The notes: a model not told the origin generated them from the letters alone. A DNA stretch of 64,000 nt from Lachnospiraceae bacterium (GCA_017396555.1 JAFQLS010000013.1:42298-106297), one strand, 5' to 3'. Positions 27,791 through 37,585 are shown, counted from the stretch's first letter. Numbers and translations are program-made.

Positions 27791-29632
27791 ATGGATTTTA
27801 AAGTTAAAATAGGCTTCCCAGAACCTATGGGAGCAAAATGCTATGGTGAATATGTTAATTTTGCGGTTGCTGTGGGTGACGGTGAAACCTGTTCACTTAT
27901 TTTATATCAAAAAGGAACAACCAAGATTGTTGCAGAGCTTCCATTTACAACAGAGATGATGTATGGAAATGTGTTTGCTATGGCAGTATATGGAATAAGT
28001 GCGAAAAAATATGATTATAATTTGAGAATTAATAATGTGATAGTTACTGACCCTTATGCAAGAATGTTATCTGGAACTTCAGTATGGGGAGAAACAAATG
28101 ATGAGGATATAACATCTGTAATTGTAGATGAGGACTACGATTGGGAAGGTGACAGACCTATTGGTAATATGTTTGAGGATAGTATCATCTATAGATTGCA
28201 TGTGAGAGGCTTTACTAAGCATACATCTTCTAAGGTTAAAGCTAAAGGTACATTTGCGGGAATTGTTGAAAAATTGCCATATCTTAAAGAACTTGGGGTA
28301 ACTATGATTGAGCTTATGCCTGCTTATGAATTTCGTGAGGTTGAGATGAATACACCATCGTATGTTATTTCGGATACTAAGAATATTAACTACTGGGGAT
28401 ATACTACAGGAAACTATTTTGCGCCAAAGGCTTCTTATGCATCAAAGGGAAATAAGCAGGGGCAGATTAGAGAATTTAAGGATATGGTTAAGGCATGTCA
28501 TAGACAGGGAATTGAGGTTTGTATGGAATTTTTCTTTCCAAATGATGTTAACCATACATTTATGTTGGAATGTTTTAGGTTTTGGGTCAGAGAATATCAT
28601 ATAGATGGAATTCACTGTAATATTAGTGATTCTATTAAATCTTTACTTAAAAGTGATCCGGTGCTTGGAAGAACTAAGCTTATTTGTTATGATTGGAATG
28701 AGGAAGAAAATAGTAGCTATATTGCTAAGTCTGTATCCTTTAAGAATCTTGGAGACTGTAATGATGCATATATGATTACAGCTAGAAAATTCTTGAAAAG
28801 TGACGAAGGTCAGATTAATGAGATGGCATATAGATTAAGAAGCAACAAGAACAAGGCTCAGAAGATTAATTATATTTCAAATAACGGAACATTTTCACTT
28901 AATGATATGGTTTCTTATGAGCGCAAGCATAACGAAGCTAATGGTGAGAACAATAATGATGGCACTGAGTATAATTATAGCTGGAATTGTGGCTTTGAAG
29001 GCAAGACAAGACGCAAAAAGGTTATGGAATTAAGGCGCAAACAGATAAAGAATATACTTACATTTCTTATGCTTAGTCAGGGAACACCGCTTATTTATGC
29101 AGGAGATGAATTTTTGCATACTACAGAAGGTAATAATAATCCATATTGTCAAGATAATGAGATGTCGTGGCTTAATTGGAATCTTCTAAAAAAGAATAAA
29201 GAATATTTTGATTATATTAAGATGTTAATTCAATTTAGAAATGAACATAAGATTCTTCATATGAAGAGTGAGATGAAGATAATGGATTATAGAAGTCTTG
29301 GTCTGCCTGATATATCATATCACGGAAGCAGGGCATGGTATCTTGATGGTAACCATCTTAACAGACATTTTGGTGTACTTTATTGTGGTGACTATGGCAG
29401 AACAGATATGACTAAGAATGAAGAGAATATATTTGTAGCATTTAATATGCACTGGGAAGAACAGAATTTTGGTATGCCTGCACCGGGTAAAGATAAGGTA
29501 TGGAAAAAGGTTATCTCAACCGCAGGTGAGGTTAAGGAAGATACAAATAAAAAAGCACAGTTAATAAAGGAAATTACTGTGGCTCCACGTTCGGTTGAAG
29601 TGTATGTAAGTGTGACAGGAAAGAGGAAATAA
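27791..29632 (+). CDS. GH13 glycogen-debranching-enzyme homologue lacking catalytic residues
   Basis: The 613-residue protein aligns along its length with GlgX/isoamylase-type debranching enzymes: an N-terminal CBM48-like domain, a barrel with NYWGYTTGNYFAP, the HNEANGENNNDGT block, and GDEF...GNNNPYCQDNE. However, all three catalytic positions look changed by eye: the nucleophile Asp is Asn (DGIHCN, about residue 277), the acid/base Glu is Tyr (LICYDW, about 300), and the HD pair is NN (ISNNG, about 364-365). It is probably a pseudoenzyme, perhaps a glycogen-binding or regulatory protein. Start ATG 27791 has a GAGAGGA SD. TraX-like follows with a TAATG overlap. Confidence 0.85.
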   Translation: MDFKVKIGFPEPMGAKCYGEYVNFAVAVGDGETCSLILYQKGTTKIVAELPFTTEMMYGNVFAMAVYGISAKKYDYNLRINNVIVTDPYARMLSGTSVWGETNDEDITSVIVDEDYDWEGDRPIGNMFEDSIIYRLHVRGFTKHTSSKVKAKGTFAGIVEKLPYLKELGVTMIELMPAYEFREVEMNTPSYVISDTKNINYWGYTTGNYFAPKASYASKGNKQGQIREFKDMVKACHRQGIEVCMEFFFPNDVNHTFMLECFRFWVREYHIDGIHCNISDSIKSLLKSDPVLGRTKLICYDWNEEENSSYIAKSVSFKNLGDCNDAYMITARKFLKSDEGQINEMAYRLRSNKNKAQKINYISNNGTFSLNDMVSYERKHNEANGENNNDGTEYNYSWNCGFEGKTRRKKVMELRRKQIKNILTFLMLSQGTPLIYAGDEFLHTTEGNNNPYCQDNEMSWLNWNLLKKNKEYFDYIKMLIQFRNEHKILHMKSEMKIMDYRSLGLPDISYHGSRAWYLDGNHLNRHFGVLYCGDYGRTDMTKNEENIFVAFNMHWEEQNFGMPAPGKDKVWKKVISTAGEVKEDTNKKAQLIKEITVAPRSVEVYVSVTGKRK

Positions 29633-30270
29633 TGAGTAGCTTTACACTTAAAATTATAGCTGTTATAGCGATGGTAATAGATCATTGTGGAGCAATTTTC
29701 TTAAGTGAATATCAAATATTTAGAATCATAGGCAGAATATCTTTTCCAATATTCTGCTTTTTGCTTGTTGAAGGATATCATCATACTAAAAATGTATATA
29801 AATATTTAGCCAGACTGTTATTGTTTGCAATTATTTCAGAACCTTTTTTTGATAAATTGTTTTATGGAGATTGGATTTATAAGGAAAAGGGAAATGTATT
29901 TATAACGCTTAGCTTTGGATTAGTATTTATGATTATTTCTTCCAAGCTTCCTAATGTGATAGAAAAGTATATTGTATTTGCAGTGTGTCTTATGTTGGCA
30001 TCGTTTATTCCTATGGATTATGGGATTTATGGCATTGCAATGATAGGGGGATTTTATTTTCTTAGAGATAAAAAATTAGTCAATGTTATTTATCAGGGAT
30101 TTATAAATATGCTGGTTATAAAGGGAATACAGACCTATGGAGTAATAGGAGCTGTGATTACAACCTTTTATAACGGCAAAAAAGGATGCAGTAAGTTTAA
30201 ATATGATTTCTACATCCTATATCCATTGCATTTATTAATATTGTTAGTTATTACTCAATTGGCGAAATAA
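29632..30270 (+). CDS. TraX family membrane protein
   Basis: The 212-residue polytopic protein starts with a helix containing the family hallmark (AVIAMVIDHCGAIF) and has about seven hydrophobic segments with RIIGRISFPIFCFLLVEGY. In F plasmids TraX acetylates pilin, but chromosomal Firmicute homologues are common and their role is unknown. No conjugation genes are nearby. It shares one base with the upstream stop, so the two are coupled. Its 3' end overlaps the convergent CapA-like gene by 20 bases. Confidence 0.85.
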   Translation: MSSFTLKIIAVIAMVIDHCGAIFLSEYQIFRIIGRISFPIFCFLLVEGYHHTKNVYKYLARLLLFAIISEPFFDKLFYGDWIYKEKGNVFITLSFGLVFMIISSKLPNVIEKYIVFAVCLMLASFIPMDYGIYGIAMIGGFYFLRDKKLVNVIYQGFINMLVIKGIQTYGVIGAVITTFYNGKKGCSKFKYDFYILYPLHLLILLVITQLAK

Positions 30271-31417
30271 CTCCTTTATCTGAAACCTGTGCATTCATAT
30301 TTTCAGATAATTCATTAATTCTATCATAAAAATCTGTTTTTTGTTCATCATCAAGTGTTGCAACCGAGGAATCTTCAAGTGTGCACGGAAGAAGTGTACA
30401 GGTAGCTTTATTATCCTCTGAAATAATAACTGATAAAAGTGCTGAGGTTGTATCTGATTCTGAGGTCAGGAACGTTCCTAAGCTATAAATAATTGGCACA
30501 TTATTGTAATATTCAATTCCCTGAACCATATTAGGAGAACAACCAATTATAAGATTAGCACCGGCATCAACCAGAGTATGTGCGAGATATTGCTGATAGT
30601 TGTCCAATTCTTCTGTGTTCTCATTACCGCAATTCATATATACAATAACAAAATCACAAGAATCTTTTTGTTCAAGAATCAATTCTGTTATATTGTCGGT
30701 GTCTTTACAGGTAAACACACCGGAAATATCTTCGTCAATAAATATATTTTTGTTTGATGCTTCCCAGCTTTCATCAGGATAACTTCTTGTAGTTGAAATT
30801 ATACTGATTTTTTTACCGTTTATTTCTGTAATAATTGGTTTTTTTGCTTCGCTTAGATCACTTCCCATACCTGTATGAAACATATTGATTGAGTCAAGGG
30901 CTAATCTTGTAGAATTTACTGTACCCATTCCACATTCTAATATATAGTTGTTTGCAAGTGCAGCACCTGAAAAGCCTAAATTTTTAATATAATCCTTGTT
31001 GGAGGTATCAATATAATTGGTAGATGTATTACCAAAATCTAAATCTGTATTTGATGCAATTGCTGTCTGTAAATTAAACATTGAAAAATCACTGTTTTTT
31101 ATTGTCGCTGAAAGTTCTTCTGTAATCACATTTTCAGAAGGAATAGATTCAATTGCCTCAGCCTGAAGGCTTACATTACCGGCAAACAGCATATTAATAT
31201 CTACATAAGGCTCTGTTTCTTTTTCGGTTGTAGTTTCCTCGGTTGTAGGTTCTTCAGTAGTGGTAACAATAGGTTTTGTAGGTTTTGGGGTAGGTTTTTG
31301 AGTTGTTACTGTTTCTGAAAAATAAGTTACCTTTATATGTTTGACGCCGTATATGCATAAGAAAGCTAATGCGACTGATAAAATTAAAACTATGGTCTGT
31401 TTTTTTGAGTCGTACAT
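30251..31417 (-). CDS. CapA/PGA_cap family protein, membrane-anchored
   Basis: The 388-residue protein has an N-terminal anchor helix (about residues 8-26), a linker of about 40 residues rich in Thr, Pro and Glu, and a CapA-type metallophosphoesterase-like domain. Visible motifs are MLFAGNVSL, NLQTAI, the ANNYI segment and VDAGANLIIGCSPNMVQG. Family members act in poly-gamma-glutamate or other cell-surface assembly. The usual GD of the first motif is GN and the usual NHA is ANN here, so catalysis may be impaired. No cap genes are nearby. Confidence 0.8.
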   Translation of the reverse strand: MYDSKKQTIVLILSVALAFLCIYGVKHIKVTYFSETVTTQKPTPKPTKPIVTTTEEPTTEETTTEKETEPYVDINMLFAGNVSLQAEAIESIPSENVITEELSATIKNSDFSMFNLQTAIASNTDLDFGNTSTNYIDTSNKDYIKNLGFSGAALANNYILECGMGTVNSTRLALDSINMFHTGMGSDLSEAKKPIITEINGKKISIISTTRSYPDESWEASNKNIFIDEDISGVFTCKDTDNITELILEQKDSCDFVIVYMNCGNENTEELDNYQQYLAHTLVDAGANLIIGCSPNMVQGIEYYNNVPIIYSLGTFLTSESDTTSALLSVIISEDNKATCTLLPCTLEDSSVATLDDEQKTDFYDRINELSENMNAQVSDKGVISPIE

Positions 31418-31505
31418 AATTAATCTCCGTTTCTATTTATCTTTTATAGTACAAGTAATATGATAGCTTAATTAGAAGATATTATCAAGTTTTTTAAAAT
31501 TGAAT

Positions 31506-31534
31506 TTGATAAATTTAATAAAAGCAAGTATAAT
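31506..31534 (+). promoter_or_regulatory. Promoter of the maf operon
   Basis: TTGATA (31506-31511), a 17-base spacer and TATAAT (31529-31534) stand about 45 bases before the maf start. Confidence 0.65.
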
Positions 31535-31579
31535 GAATTTGTATTCTGTGAAATTGAATACATTAAGGGAGGATTAGTG

Positions 31580-32167
31580 TTGAGTAAAATTATATTAGCT
31601 TCAAAATCACCTAGAAGAAAAGAGTTATTAACTCAGATAGGTATAGAATATGAATGTATAGTTTCGGATGCAGAAGAGATTATTTCTGAAACTGAGCCGG
31701 ATAAGGTTGTATGCAGATTATCAGAAGAAAAAGCAATGGCGGTTGCAGAAAACTTTGATTTTTCAGCAGTTGAGGATATAGTTATTTTTATTGGTGCGGA
31801 TACTGTGGTTGCAAGGAATGGAAAAATTCTTGGAAAACCGGTTGATGAGGATGATGCAGTAAATATGCTTATGGAACTTCAAGGTAATGAGCATCAGGTA
31901 TACACAGGGGTTTGTTTGCTTGTGTATAAGGAAGATAAGCTTATTGATAGGATTTCTTTTGCAGAATGTACCAGAGTATTTATGTATGAAGCAGCAGAAG
32001 AAGATATAAGAGTCTATGTTGAATCCGGTGAGCCTATGGACAAAGCCGGGGCTTATGGGATACAAGGACTTGGAGCCGTTCTGGTTGAAAAAATTGACGG
32101 TGATTATAATAATGTTGTGGGATTACCAATAGGAAGAATTAATCGTGAAATAAAGAAATACTTATAA
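31580..32167 (+). CDS. Maf family nucleoside triphosphate pyrophosphatase
   Basis: Maf proteins hydrolyse dTTP/UTP or modified nucleotides, acting in house-cleaning and linked to septum formation. The 195-residue protein has LASKSPRRKELL at the start, the GADTVV motif and the C-terminal DGDYNNVVGLP segment. I place the start at TTG 31580, seven bases after GGAGG, rather than at the adjacent GTG 31577. It leads a three-gene set with the small acidic protein and the PPIase lipoprotein. Confidence 0.93.
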   Translation: MSKIILASKSPRRKELLTQIGIEYECIVSDAEEIISETEPDKVVCRLSEEKAMAVAENFDFSAVEDIVIFIGADTVVARNGKILGKPVDEDDAVNMLMELQGNEHQVYTGVCLLVYKEDKLIDRISFAECTRVFMYEAAEEDIRVYVESGEPMDKAGAYGIQGLGAVLVEKIDGDYNNVVGLPIGRINREIKKYL

Positions 32168-32180
32168 AAGGAGGATGACT

Positions 32181-32444
32181 ATGAAAGGATACGAGGATAT
32201 GTGTGCAGAAGTTTTTTTGCGTGAACAGGGTAAATTATTTGATGAACCGGTTGTTAATAATACAGAAGAAGCAAAAGAATTTCTTGAAGATTCTATGGCT
32301 GTTGTATTAGATAACATTCAGGATGTAAGAAATTATTTGGAAGAAAGCGGAATGGATGAAGTAGGTATGACAGATGAAGAAATAGAAGAGACATTGGAGG
32401 TATTTAAGCTTCCTAATGGCAAATATTTAGTAGTAGAGGCATAG
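32181..32444 (+). CDS. Small acidic protein of unknown function
   Basis: The 87-residue acidic protein has no signal peptide or membrane helix. It is mostly helical with a C-terminal strand (LPNGKYLVVEA). ATG 32181 is correctly spaced from AGGAGG, whereas ATG 32175 abuts the SD. It sits between maf and the PPIase gene with short gaps. I do not recognise a characterised family. Confidence 0.7.
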   Translation: MKGYEDMCAEVFLREQGKLFDEPVVNNTEEAKEFLEDSMAVVLDNIQDVRNYLEESGMDEVGMTDEEIEETLEVFKLPNGKYLVVEA

Positions 32445-32461
32445 GAGAAACAGAGGTTATC

Positions 32462-33514
32462 ATGAAGAAGGCAATAAGAAATATTACATGCGCTCTGTCA
32501 GCGGTGATGTGTTTAGGCTTAGTTAGTGGATGTAGTTGTAGAGATGTTTATTTTACGACAGGTTTATCTGATAATGATATATTCAAAATTGATGGTGTGG
32601 CTACGAGCAGGCAGGAAGCTATGCTATATCTTACTTGTGAGAAGAATCTATATGAGACCTCATATGGAAGTGAGATATGGGAACATGAGGTTTCAGAAGG
32701 TACAACACTTACGGATTATGTTAAAAATATTGTAAAAGAGAGACTTGCTCAGGTTAGTGCTTTGAATCAATTAGCAAAAAAAAATAAAATCACATTAAGT
32801 GAAAAGGAAGAGAAAAAAATAAAACGTGCAGCGCAGGCTTTTTATGAGGGACTCTCAGATGAAGAGATTGAATATATGGATATAGAACTTGAAGATGTAG
32901 ATGAGGCGTATTCTAAGTATGCTCTTGCTGAAAAGGTATATAGTGAGCTTACTAAAGATATTGAGCCTGAGGTGAGTGATGCTGATGCACTTGTAATCAA
33001 AGTTCAGAGTATATATATAAAAACATATTCAGTAGATGCAGAGGGTAATATTACTGAATATTCTAAAGAAGAGAAAAAGGATGCTAAACAAAAGGCAAAG
33101 GATTTACTTAGTCAGGTTAAGGAAGAGGATGCTGATTTTTATGAAATAGCAAGTAAGTATTCTGATGCGGAAGAAGTGGAATACGTATTTGGTAAGGGAG
33201 AAATGGTTGAAGAGTTTGAAGAAGCGGCATACTTGCTTAAGGATGATCAGATTAGTAAGCTTGTGACAACTGATACAGGCTATTATATAATTAAATGCAT
33301 AGAGGATTATATGATAGAAGAAACACAGGCCAATAAAGAATCTATAATTGCGCAAGAAAAGGATAAAGGTTTTAAGGAAGTGTACGAGCCGTTTTTAGAT
33401 TCAGTAACAAGCGAATTCAATGATAAGGTTTGGAATGAAATTGATTTTAAAGAATCAAAGAATGTTACAACATGCAATTTTTATGATATTTATAATAGCT
33501 ATATGAGTGAATAA
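32462..33514 (+). CDS. PrsA/SurA-like peptidyl-prolyl isomerase lipoprotein
   Basis: This extracytoplasmic foldase catalyses prolyl isomerisation of exported proteins. The 350-residue protein has a signal peptide with lipobox (LVSGC, Cys about 24), an N-terminal chaperone region, and a parvulin-type PpiC domain (about residues 180-285; ASKYSDAEE, FGKGEMVEEFEEAAY, TDTGYYIIK). Some conserved PpiC positions are changed, so activity may be weak and chaperoning the main role. It closes the maf gene cluster. Confidence 0.85.
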   Translation: MKKAIRNITCALSAVMCLGLVSGCSCRDVYFTTGLSDNDIFKIDGVATSRQEAMLYLTCEKNLYETSYGSEIWEHEVSEGTTLTDYVKNIVKERLAQVSALNQLAKKNKITLSEKEEKKIKRAAQAFYEGLSDEEIEYMDIELEDVDEAYSKYALAEKVYSELTKDIEPEVSDADALVIKVQSIYIKTYSVDAEGNITEYSKEEKKDAKQKAKDLLSQVKEEDADFYEIASKYSDAEEVEYVFGKGEMVEEFEEAAYLLKDDQISKLVTTDTGYYIIKCIEDYMIEETQANKESIIAQEKDKGFKEVYEPFLDSVTSEFNDKVWNEIDFKESKNVTTCNFYDIYNSYMSE

Positions 33515-33527
33515 CCAAAGATATTAA

Positions 33528-33558
33528 ATAAGCTGTCAGATTAAATCTGACAGCTTAT
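33528..33558. terminator. Bidirectional terminator
   Basis: ATAAGCTGTCAGATT and its exact complement AATCTGACAGCTTAT form a near-perfect palindrome with a minimal loop between convergent genes. Confidence 0.85.
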
Positions 33559-33571
33559 ATGTTTTAAGTGG

Positions 33572-36523
33572 TTATTCCGTTGTTGTTAATTGCGATACCG
33601 GTTTTTTGGTTGCAAGTTTTTTTGTACATACAAGAATAGTAATAAAGGCAACACAACTTAAAAGTGAAATTATTATACCCAGATAAAAACCACCAGGTAC
33701 ATATTTAAATTCTATTGTATGTGTTCCTTCTGATACCGGAACCATAATAAATGCATCCTCGAGAGTTTCGATTTCAACCTCTTTACCATCTACAAGAGCT
33801 GTCCATCCTTTGTCATATGGAATGGAAGTAAATAATAGTCCATCTTCATTAGCTGTTACAGTGCCTTTTAGGTAGGTATCTTCAAATGTCTCCAGTTCCA
33901 TTGCATTCTGATTTAGAGATTCAACTAAATTTGTAAATGCTGTTTCATTAAATGAATATGCATAAATCTGAATATCTGACACTTCATTGTCGGAAGATTT
34001 AACGGTTACAGTACTTCCTGAACTTACCTTGCCGGCATCAAGAATATATTTGTGTGTAAGGCTTCCAAAGTGTTCTGAGGATACCAAACCATTGTTTATA
34101 ACATCTATATTAATAGCTTCACAAGATGTTGTCGAGTATACAAATATATGCATATCTTCTTCGGTTGTAATTGTATTTACTCCTGTAGATGAATCAACAG
34201 TAAGTCGTGTAAATAACTCGCCTTCTCCACCAAGTGCAGTGAATAATGAGTTTTGGCAGGTAAATGGATTAGGAGAGGTACTGTCAAATATATTTCCGGC
34301 TGCTGAATCCACCATAAATCCAAGAGGTAAAACATATTTATTTTCATATAAATATACAGTAGTGTTGTTATCTGTTTTTGAATTTATCATTGTAACAAGG
34401 TTTGTATCGTTTTTTAATTCATTTCCTAGAATATACTTAATTGATAATAAAGCTTCTGTAAGAGGTGTATGCCCATAATAAGCATAGGCATTACAAGATT
34501 CTTCAAAGCCAAGTGCACCATAGATTTCAGAAATAGGAGCATTGGTGGTTGAAGAGAATATTGAAGCACCCCTGTAACCATGCCACGTCGCATCATTTTT
34601 AGTTCGTCTCTCGTATTTTTCTATCCTATAGAAGCTATCGTCTGTTTCTTCGACAGAATCTAAAAGTTCTTCAATTATTTCATTGTCTTTCATATAATAA
34701 GTTCTGCTTGTAGTACTAAATCCTGTAAGATAAGTATTAATAAATGCTTCAGAAAATATAACTACAAATAACAGATAGATGGCAATTGAACTATAGTAGT
34801 TTGATTTGCTTCTAAATGCCATTAAAACAAATAAGTAGAACGTAATAAATAATATACTTAAGTAAACACTTGTAAATGCATAATCTCCATTGTCCACAAA
34901 TATTTGTTCAAATAAAAGAAGTATTCCAAGTGAAACACCATAGGCTCCAAATAACTGCTTGTTTGATATCTCTTTAATGTGCAACAAACCTTCATAACAC
35001 ATCGTTAATATAAGGAAAATATAAATAAATGATTCTCTACAAGGCAATGAATTTGGAAAATGGAATCCGTGCCATATATAGTTAGGAATATTTAAGTTAA
35101 AGCTTATAAGCAAAAGTGCAAGGAAGAAGGTTTTGCCAATTTTTTCTTTAATATCAATCTTATTACTAAACCAGTATATTGGTACAAGTAAAAATACAGC
35201 TACTGTACAATATATATTAGGGTCATGTGGTTCAAAAATAGCTGCGTCAATATTAATCATTGAACGAGACAACATTTGAAGAATTGAAAAGTATCTTTGT
35301 AGGTTGTCTGGAAAATCAAATTCGCCGGATGCTGTATTTGATAAAGCAACAAATGCCGGGATAAATAAGCAGGCTGCAAATCCACCTGCAAGTAGTGAAT
35401 GAATACCAAAACCTATAATTCGTCTGGTGAAAAATCCCTTAGTATTTGTATTATTAACTATTAATTGGAAACCAAAATAAAGTACACTGAATATACATAT
35501 CATAATTGCAATATAATAGTTTGAAATAATACATAATCCGAGCGAAATGCAATATAAACTGTATTTTCCTTCTTTAACTAACATTTCTATGCCGAGTACG
35601 ACAATAGGTAAGAGAAGAAGACAATCTAACCACATTAAGTTCCAAGAGAATGCACATACATAAGATGAAAGGGCATAAAATATTGAAAATGTGGCAACAT
35701 TAAGCTGCTTTGTATTAAATCTCTTAGAAAGATAGTACGAGAAGGTAAAGCTTGCAAGACCTAATTTTACTATAATAAACAGATTCATGATTTCTACGAT
35801 ATTTTTTTCTGAAACTAATCCAATAATCCAGTTTAAAGGACTTGCAAGGTAGTATGCATATAACGCAACGAAGTTAGAACCTAGTCCGATGTTCCATGAA
35901 TAAGTTAAGCTTTCACCAGAAGTGATTTTTCGCCAAAGTTCTTTGTGGAAAGGGGCGTACTGGTGATAACAGTCACTTCTAAGATACATTTCTTCTCCAA
36001 ATGGGAATACATCTCTTAAATAATAAATGATGCCAAGTATTATGACTGGAATGAAAAATGCCAAAATATGAGCAAGATTATGTTTGATAAATGATTGACT
36101 GTTTGCACTGTTTTCCTGATTATCTTTAAAAATATATTTTTTACTAAAGAAGTAGTTCATAACAATAACGAATATACTTGAAATGATTTTAGAAATAAGA
36201 TCGTCCATTCCAAGCAATGTTACGGTTGCATATATAAATATTAAACTAAATACAAGAGAGAATACTCTTGCACCAAAGAAAGAGATAATCTCGTGAAAAA
36301 GTGTTGCTTTATCAGTTTTCTTGCTGTTAAATACAAAAATTTTATTTGTTATATAAGCAAATACAACGGCAAGAACCCAGGAAATTATATTTGCAAGCAT
36401 ATAGTTGACATCAGCCAGTCTTAATAAACAGTATGAAAGATAGTCAACAACTGTAGTCAAAACACCAAATATAAGATACATAAAGGTTTCCTTATTTAGT
36501 AATTTATTAAAAATATTTTTCAT
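33572..36523 (-). CDS. GtrA-YfhO fusion: flippase-like domain joined to GT-C glycosyltransferase
   Basis: The 983-residue protein begins with a GtrA/GtcA-type four-helix domain (about residues 12-135; YLIFGVLTTVVDYLSYCLL and TNKIFVF). A YfhO-type multi-spanning domain follows with a large extracellular C-terminal part and a last membrane helix. In B. subtilis, CsbB, GtcA and YfhO are separate proteins of a three-component system adding GlcNAc to lipoteichoic acid. Here the last two are one chain and the CsbB-like gene is directly upstream, sharing one base (TAATG). The fusion predicts surface-polymer glycosylation outside the cell. The exact sugar and acceptor are unknown. Confidence 0.88.
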   Translation of the reverse strand: MKNIFNKLLNKETFMYLIFGVLTTVVDYLSYCLLRLADVNYMLANIISWVLAVVFAYITNKIFVFNSKKTDKATLFHEIISFFGARVFSLVFSLIFIYATVTLLGMDDLISKIISSIFVIVMNYFFSKKYIFKDNQENSANSQSFIKHNLAHILAFFIPVIILGIIYYLRDVFPFGEEMYLRSDCYHQYAPFHKELWRKITSGESLTYSWNIGLGSNFVALYAYYLASPLNWIIGLVSEKNIVEIMNLFIIVKLGLASFTFSYYLSKRFNTKQLNVATFSIFYALSSYVCAFSWNLMWLDCLLLLPIVVLGIEMLVKEGKYSLYCISLGLCIISNYYIAIMICIFSVLYFGFQLIVNNTNTKGFFTRRIIGFGIHSLLAGGFAACLFIPAFVALSNTASGEFDFPDNLQRYFSILQMLSRSMINIDAAIFEPHDPNIYCTVAVFLLVPIYWFSNKIDIKEKIGKTFFLALLLISFNLNIPNYIWHGFHFPNSLPCRESFIYIFLILTMCYEGLLHIKEISNKQLFGAYGVSLGILLLFEQIFVDNGDYAFTSVYLSILFITFYLFVLMAFRSKSNYYSSIAIYLLFVVIFSEAFINTYLTGFSTTSRTYYMKDNEIIEELLDSVEETDDSFYRIEKYERRTKNDATWHGYRGASIFSSTTNAPISEIYGALGFEESCNAYAYYGHTPLTEALLSIKYILGNELKNDTNLVTMINSKTDNNTTVYLYENKYVLPLGFMVDSAAGNIFDSTSPNPFTCQNSLFTALGGEGELFTRLTVDSSTGVNTITTEEDMHIFVYSTTSCEAINIDVINNGLVSSEHFGSLTHKYILDAGKVSSGSTVTVKSSDNEVSDIQIYAYSFNETAFTNLVESLNQNAMELETFEDTYLKGTVTANEDGLLFTSIPYDKGWTALVDGKEVEIETLEDAFIMVPVSEGTHTIEFKYVPGGFYLGIIISLLSCVAFITILVCTKKLATKKPVSQLTTTE

Positions 36524-37485
36524 TATTTTTTATCCTTTCTTTCGATATTGCTTGTCTTGGTAATATATATAGGCCTGTCCTTGGCCTCCATATAAATATG
36601 AGCTATATATTCACCAAGTATTCCCAAAGAAAATTCTATTATTCCACCGAGAAATAAAACAGCCGATAAGGTTGTAACATATCCGGGTACATCTATACCA
36701 TATACAAAGGTTTGTATAAGAGTAACAATAATGTAAATAAATGCAAAAATAGATATTGTAAATCCCATTCCTGTTACCATCCTAAGTGGTGTAATGGAGA
36801 AGGCTGTGATTCCATCTACGGCATATTTGAATAATCCTGTAAAACTCCATTTTGTAGTACCTACAGTACGTTCGACGTTTTCGTAAGGAATCCATTCAGT
36901 ATCGAATCCTACCCATGCAAATATACCTTTTGAAAATCTTTGAACCTCTGATAATTCTAAGATAGAATCAACCATTTGTCGTGTCATTATACGATAGTCA
37001 ACAGCTCCCTGAACTAAATCAACATCGCATATTTTGTTGTTAAGTCGGTAAAACATTCTAGAAAACATACTTCTAATAGGGGCTTCGCCTTTTCTGGTTG
37101 TTCGTCTTGCAGCACAGCAATCATGACCTTCTTCCATAGATTTAATCATCGCAGGAAAGAGTGTAGGTGGATGCTGTAAATCGGCATCCATAATAATTAC
37201 ATAATCACCTGTCGTAGCCTGTAAGCCAGCATACATTCCGGCTTCTTTTCCAAAATTCCTTGAAAATGAAATGTATTTTACATTATCATTCTCTTTTGCA
37301 AGCTGTAATATAGTCATTAGTGTATTATCTTTACTACCATCATCAACAAATATATATGTGAAATTATATCCCTGAATAGATTTTGCAATTTTCTCTGTCT
37401 CTGTATAAAATAAATTAAGTACCTCTTCTTCGTTATAACAAGGCACAACGACATCTATATTTTTCGTAATTAGCCCTCCAATCAT
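36523..37485 (-). CDS. CsbB/GtrB-like polyprenyl-phosphate glycosyltransferase
   Basis: This GT2-family enzyme moves a sugar from a nucleotide donor to undecaprenyl phosphate on the inner membrane face. The 320-residue protein has VVVPCYNEEE near the N-terminus, DDGS, the DADLQHPP metal motif, the QRFSKGIF region and two C-terminal membrane helices. The start is doubtful: ATG 37485 has no SD, while a GGAGGG stands at 37474-37479, just after it. Homologues usually begin directly at KNIDVVVP, preceded here by ACG 37467 (or ATT 37470). It pairs with the GtrA-YfhO fusion. Confidence 0.9.
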   Translation of the reverse strand: MIGGLITKNIDVVVPCYNEEEVLNLFYTETEKIAKSIQGYNFTYIFVDDGSKDNTLMTILQLAKENDNVKYISFSRNFGKEAGMYAGLQATTGDYVIIMDADLQHPPTLFPAMIKSMEEGHDCCAARRTTRKGEAPIRSMFSRMFYRLNNKICDVDLVQGAVDYRIMTRQMVDSILELSEVQRFSKGIFAWVGFDTEWIPYENVERTVGTTKWSFTGLFKYAVDGITAFSITPLRMVTGMGFTISIFAFIYIIVTLIQTFVYGIDVPGYVTTLSAVLFLGGIIEFSLGILGEYIAHIYMEAKDRPIYITKTSNIERKDKK

Positions 37486-37585
37486 AAAAAATGCATATCA
37501 ATTAATTTTACTATATTAAGGAAAAAGTGTCAATTTATAAAAAAACTTGCGTTAAAAGTATTATTTGATATGGAAGAAATAAGAT

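Noticed and set aside
29632-30270. Conjugative element suggested by the TraX-like gene
   Set aside because: TraX homologues are common chromosomal membrane proteins, and no relaxase, coupling protein or integrase is nearby.
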